NCBI GenBank assembly: GCA_019429405.1
Contig: JAHYIZ010000032.1
Coordinates: 1 to 33,083 of the forward strand
Direction: 5' to 3'
Length of the DNA stretch: 33,083 nucleotides
Source of the DNA: Paracoccaceae bacterium
GTDB lineage: Bacteria > Pseudomonadota > Alphaproteobacteria > Rhodobacterales > Rhodobacteraceae
A program made the position numbers and the translations under genes. This document shows, piece after piece, positions 30,908 to 33,083 of this stretch; positions within the stretch are counted from its first letter, which is position 1; every line of letters starts with the position of its first letter. The notes beneath the pieces were generated by a model that was not told the DNA's origin, did no database searches, and was given only the letters and a program-made list of their open reading frames with translations.

Positions 30908-30932
30908 GGGGCAGGTTCAGGCCACCTGCCCC
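30908..30932. terminator. Perfect stem-loop between convergent kpsE and flavoprotein genes
   Basis: GGGGCAGGT, loop TCAGGCC, ACCTGCCCC forms a 9-bp perfect stem with a 7-nt loop. It lies 28 bp after the kpsE stop and overlaps the last codons and stop of the opposing gene. It could end transcription in both directions, though neither side has a T-run. Confidence 0.5.
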
Positions 30933-32092
30933 GCTGCCCAGCCAGACGACCACGCCCACTGAAAATTGTAGCCACCCAGCCAGCCGGTCACATCGACCAC
31001 CTCGCCCACGAAATAAAGCCCCGGCACCTCGCGCGCGCCCAGCGTGCGGGCCTCAAGCGCGCGCGTATCGACGCCGCCCAGCGTGACCTCGGCGGTGCGG
31101 TAGCCCTCGCTGCCCGGCGGGCGCAGCTGCCAGCGGTGCACCGCCTCCGCAAGCTGGTCGAGGGCGGCGTTCGGCACATCTGCCAGCCGCCCCGACACCC
31201 CCGCCCGCATGGCAACGAACCCCGCCAGCCGTTCGGGCAGCCAACGCGCAAGCACATTATGCACCGCCCCCCGCCCCGCCTCGGCCCGCGCCGCGCGCAG
31301 CGCCGCGCCAATGTCCTGCCCCGGCGCCAGATCAATCTGCACCGCCTCGCCCTCGCGCCAGTAGCTTGAGATCTGCAGCACGGCGGGCCCCGAGATGCCG
31401 CGATGCGTGAACAGCAGCGCCTCGTCAAACTGCACCCGGCCGTGGCTTATGCGCACCGGCAGCGCCACACCCGCCAGCGCCCGCGTCTGCGCAAGGTCGG
31501 CCTCGCCCAAGGTCAGCGGCACCAGCGCGGGGCGCGGCGCCACCAGCCCCAGCCCGAAGCTCTCGGCAAGGCGATGCCCAAACCCGCTTGCCCCCATCTT
31601 CGGAACCGACTTGCCGCCGGTCGCCACCACAAGGCTTTCGGCGGCCAGCGCCCCGGCGCTCGTCTCGATCACGAAGCCGCGCTCGCGCCGCACCTCGCCA
31701 ATTTCCACCCCAAGGCGCAGGCTGGCCCCGGCTTCGGCCATGGCACCGGTCAGCATCCGCACGATCTGCGTGGCCGAGCCATCGCAGAAAAGCTGCCCGA
31801 GCGTCTTTTCATGCCACGCAATGCCAGCACAATCAACGCGCGCAATGAAATCGGCGGGCGTGAAACGGCTGAGCGCCGAGCGCGCAAAGCGCGGGTTTTG
31901 CGAAAGAAACCGTTCTGGCGCGGTTGAGACATTGGTGAAATTGCACCGCCCGCCGCCCGAGATCCGAATCTTTTCGCCAGGCGCCCGTGCATGGTCAAGC
32001 ACCACCACCCGACGCCCCCGCCGCGCAGCCTCAACTGCGGCCATCATGCCCGCCGCGCCCGCCCCCAAAACTGCCACGTCACACCGCTCCAT
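30917..32092 (-). CDS. HI0933/YhiN-family FAD-dependent oxidoreductase
   Basis: A flavoprotein of the HI0933 family; physiological substrate unknown. The 391 residues start MERCDVAVLGAGAAGMMAAVEAARRG (Rossmann GxGxxG), followed by the family-specific KIRISGGGRCNFTN near residue 41. WHEKTLGQLFCDGSATQIVRML and LVVATGGKSVPKMGASGFGHRLAESFGL follow. The C-terminal FAD-contact block is GLYFVGEVVDVTGWLGGYNFQWAWSSGWAAG. No membrane segments are evident. The ATG at 32092 has no strong ribosome-binding site. It is divergent from the tRNA-Gln gene and convergent with kpsE. Confidence 0.92.
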   Translation of the reverse strand: MERCDVAVLGAGAAGMMAAVEAARRGRRVVVLDHARAPGEKIRISGGGRCNFTNVSTAPERFLSQNPRFARSALSRFTPADFIARVDCAGIAWHEKTLGQLFCDGSATQIVRMLTGAMAEAGASLRLGVEIGEVRRERGFVIETSAGALAAESLVVATGGKSVPKMGASGFGHRLAESFGLGLVAPRPALVPLTLGEADLAQTRALAGVALPVRISHGRVQFDEALLFTHRGISGPAVLQISSYWREGEAVQIDLAPGQDIGAALRAARAEAGRGAVHNVLARWLPERLAGFVAMRAGVSGRLADVPNAALDQLAEAVHRWQLRPPGSEGYRTAEVTLGGVDTRALEARTLGAREVPGLYFVGEVVDVTGWLGGYNFQWAWSSGWAAGQVA

Positions 32093-32192
32093 CCGCGCCC
32101 CTTAGCGTGCCCGGCACATTTGACGCAATGGCAATCGCGCGCAAATTCCCCTTGCAGCCCCCCCGCGCCTTGGCTAAACACCCGCCCACGGT

Positions 32193-32267
32193 TGGGGCGT
32201 GGCCAAGTGGTAAGGCATCGGTTTTTGGTACCGTGTACCGTAGGTTCGAATCCTACCGCCCCAGCCA
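32193..32267 (+). tRNA. trnQ: tRNA-Gln (anticodon UUG)
   Basis: The acceptor stem TGGGGCG pairs fully with CGCCCCA, followed by discriminator G and an encoded CCA. The D-loop contains AAGTGGTAAGGCA. The anticodon loop TTTTGGT puts TTG at 34-36, on a TCGGT/ACCGT stem with one terminal mismatch. The T-arm TAGGTTCGAATCCTA is perfect. The 75-nt length and T1-led acceptor are characteristic of bacterial tRNA-Gln. Confidence 0.97.
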
Positions 32268-32382
32268 AACAATCCTGTCATAGCAAGCGGTGAAGCGGGC
32301 AAGACCGGGTGGTCGCGTCGCGGGGGGGCCAATGCCCCAAGGGGTGCCCCAAGGGGGGTCGGGGGACCCCGGGGGATGCTGC
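32268..32382. other. GC-hairpin tract downstream of tRNA-Gln
   Basis: No gene is supported. The tract holds two clear short stems: GGGGC-CAAT-GCCCC (32325-32338) and GGGGTC-GGGG-GACCCC (32355-32370). Both are built of G/C runs like the hairpins of the mcc and glg spacers, but the ATATTT core is absent. It probably ends the tRNA transcript. Its right edge at about 32383 is where protein-like sequence abruptly begins, so it may be one side of a deletion junction. Confidence 0.5.
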
Positions 32383-32461
32383 CAGTTAGAGCTGAACACG
32401 GTTTCGGTATTCGTGACTGTGGTGTTTTGGGGCTGGCTCTGGGGGATTGCCGGGGCATTGT
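32383..32461 (+). pseudogene. Remnant of an AI-2E family transporter (fragment of ~26 codons)
   Basis: The translation QLELNTVSVFVTVVFWGWLWGIAGAL has the LNTVSVF...FWGWLWG...GAL pattern of the last membrane segments of AI-2E/UPF0118 family permeases, whose genes are normally ~1 kb. The fragment has no start, follows GC-hairpin DNA directly, and is cut at ~32461 by an IS terminal sequence. It is therefore a doubly truncated relic. The short length limits certainty, but the FWGWLWG motif is distinctive. Confidence 0.55.
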
Positions 32462-32970
32462 GGCTCTGTTGCACAAATCGGGTGATGGCCGAGGTTCCCC
32501 TTTCCCCGGACGGACTTATCCCACAGCTTCCGTGACGGGTATGCCGAGCGCGGTGTAGCCGTTGAGCACGGCGATACGGACTTGGAGCTCCGCGACCTGG
32601 CGGTCGAAGTCCCGTGCCATGAGGCGCTGGCCCAGCAGTTTCGCTGCGCGGACCTTCGGTTCACACAATGCATCTTCGTCTCGACGCGGCTCCGGCGGTG
32701 GTATCCGCTCCATCGTCGCCACAAGGCCCGGCCGAGGTATTTGGAGGCCCGCAGGATTTCGTTTCGCGCGGCGGCACCGGCGGTGACGGTCTGCCACGGC
32801 TTCGCGTTCTTGCGGGGCGGGATGACAGCGTGGGCGCCGCGATCCGCGATGGCATCGTGGCACTTGCGGGTGTCGTAGGCGCCGTCGGCTGTCACCGAGC
32901 CGATCTCTTCGCCAATCGGGATCTGGTCGAGCAGATCGGGCAGGACAGGTGCATCACCGATGTGATGGAG
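32462..32970 (-). mobile_element. Truncated IS5-family (IS903-like) insertion sequence
   Basis: One end is visible: GGCTCTGTTGCACAAATC at 32462-32479 resembles the terminal repeats of the IS903 group (GGC..TGTTG...AAATC). It lies ~36 bp from the transposase stop. The other end is missing, because sequence of an IS110-type element begins around 32960-32972. A target-site duplication therefore cannot be checked. It interrupts the AI-2E-like remnant. Confidence 0.7.
32516..32970 (-). pseudogene. IS5/IS903-like transposase, N-terminally truncated and frameshifted
   Basis: The remnant begins GDAPVLPDLLDQIP near 32960 and includes the second catalytic Asp in VTADGAYDTRKCHDAIADRG, then AVIPPRKNAKPW, and the third acidic residue in GYHRRSRVETKMHCV. 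The first catalytic Asp is lost with the N-terminus. After MHCV the frame breaks and the family's continuation KLLGQRLMARDFDRQVAELQVR...ALGIPVTEAVG is found in another frame, ending at 32516. Removing 20 bases at about 32641-32660 restores MHCVKLLG exactly, so a 20-bp insertion inactivated it. It cannot encode an active transposase. Confidence 0.75.
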
Positions 32971-32971
32971 T

Positions 32972-33048
32972 GGATGCCTCCCTCCCCTACGGCATCGCAA
33001 TGTGCCAAGCTTTGGACGTTGAAACCAAGCAAATCGAAGGAGGCATCC
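32972..33048 (+). promoter_or_regulatory. Inverted repeat masking the transposase Shine-Dalgarno
   Basis: GGATGCCTCC (32972-32981) is exactly complementary to GGAGGCATCC (33039-33048), which contains the AGGAGG ribosome-binding site of the IS110-type transposase. Two further G-U pairs can extend onto the first bases of the GTG start. Read-through transcripts from outside would contain both arms; a transcript started inside the 57-nt loop would not. Confidence 0.5.
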
Positions 33049-33083
33049 GTGAAAGAAGTTACCATCATTGGCGTCGATCTGGC
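33049..33083 (+). CDS. IS110-family transposase, N-terminal 11 codons only
   Basis: A GTG at 33049 after GAAGGAGG starts MKEVTIIGVDLA, the conserved opening of IS110-family DEDD transposases, where the Asp of GVDLA is the first catalytic residue of the RuvC-like domain. The rest lies beyond the window, so integrity and subgroup cannot be judged. Confidence 0.7.
   Translation, partial: MKEVTIIGVDL

Larger units (their letters stand above)
32971..33083 (+). mobile_element. Left end of an IS110-family element (continues past window)
   Basis: Sequence unlike the IS5-family remnant begins between about 32960 and 32972 and leads into an IS110-type transposase start. IS110 elements lack long terminal inverted repeats, so the exact edge cannot be fixed here. 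At most ~80-90 bp of non-coding left end separates the junction from the start codon. Confidence 0.6.

Noticed and set aside
32290-32535. 81-codon plus-strand open frame across the IS boundary
   Set aside because: It is a chance fusion of GC-hairpin DNA, the AI-2E-like remnant and IS end sequence. Only the middle ~26 codons look protein-derived.

Overview
The window is high-GC DNA, with G or C at nearly every third codon position, from an alphaproteobacterium. It is most probably a member of the Rhodobacteraceae. This rests on protein wording, on the glgP-glgB-glgC-glgA-glgX-pgm and ivd-mccB-mccA orders, and on GC-rich intergenic hairpins joined to a GGATATTTTG-type core. No species assignment is possible from the sequence alone. 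Most of it is chromosomal housekeeping and catabolic DNA. Only the last ~800 bases look like an accessory, rearranged region.

Positions 1-5640 (minus strand) carry leucine/isovalerate catabolism: ivd, mccB, mccA and a GST-like gene that runs off the left edge. A perfect 18-bp palindrome stands 17 bp before ivd and is the best regulatory site in the window. Positions 5737-16712 (minus strand) form a compact glycogen operon: glgP, glgB, glgC, glgA, glgX, pgm. It covers synthesis from ADP-glucose, branching, phosphorolysis, debranching and the Glc-1-P/Glc-6-P interconversion. A GH13 alpha-glucosidase is divergent from glgP. Two LacI-operator-like palindromes lie at the 5' end of glgP, suggesting joint control of glycogen and alpha-glucoside use.

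Positions 18576-26181 hold a small unknown protein, an ArgE-type deacylase on the minus strand, and a divergent five-gene peptide-type ABC importer ordered D-F-A-B-C. Within the importer, a stem-loop follows the binding-protein gene. Positions 26209-30880 hold an SseB-domain protein, NhaA, and a capsule-export pair kpsT-kpsE with no KpsM permease beside it. Positions 30917-32267 hold an HI0933-type flavoprotein and tRNA-Gln(UUG).

From 32268 to the right edge the DNA is layered. A GC-hairpin tract is followed by a ~26-codon remnant that looks like an AI-2E-family transporter. The remnant is cut by an IS5-family (IS903-like) element whose transposase is frameshifted and lacks its N-terminus. 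That element in turn abuts the left end of an IS110-family element. The start of the IS110 transposase can pair with an upstream inverted repeat that masks its ribosome-binding site.

I did not find a convincing undescribed multi-gene system. The points most worth a second look are the ivd palindrome, the paired LacI-like sites, the dispersed GGATATTTTG repeat, the permease-less kpsT-kpsE pair with its long KpsE N-terminus, and the nested IS junction.
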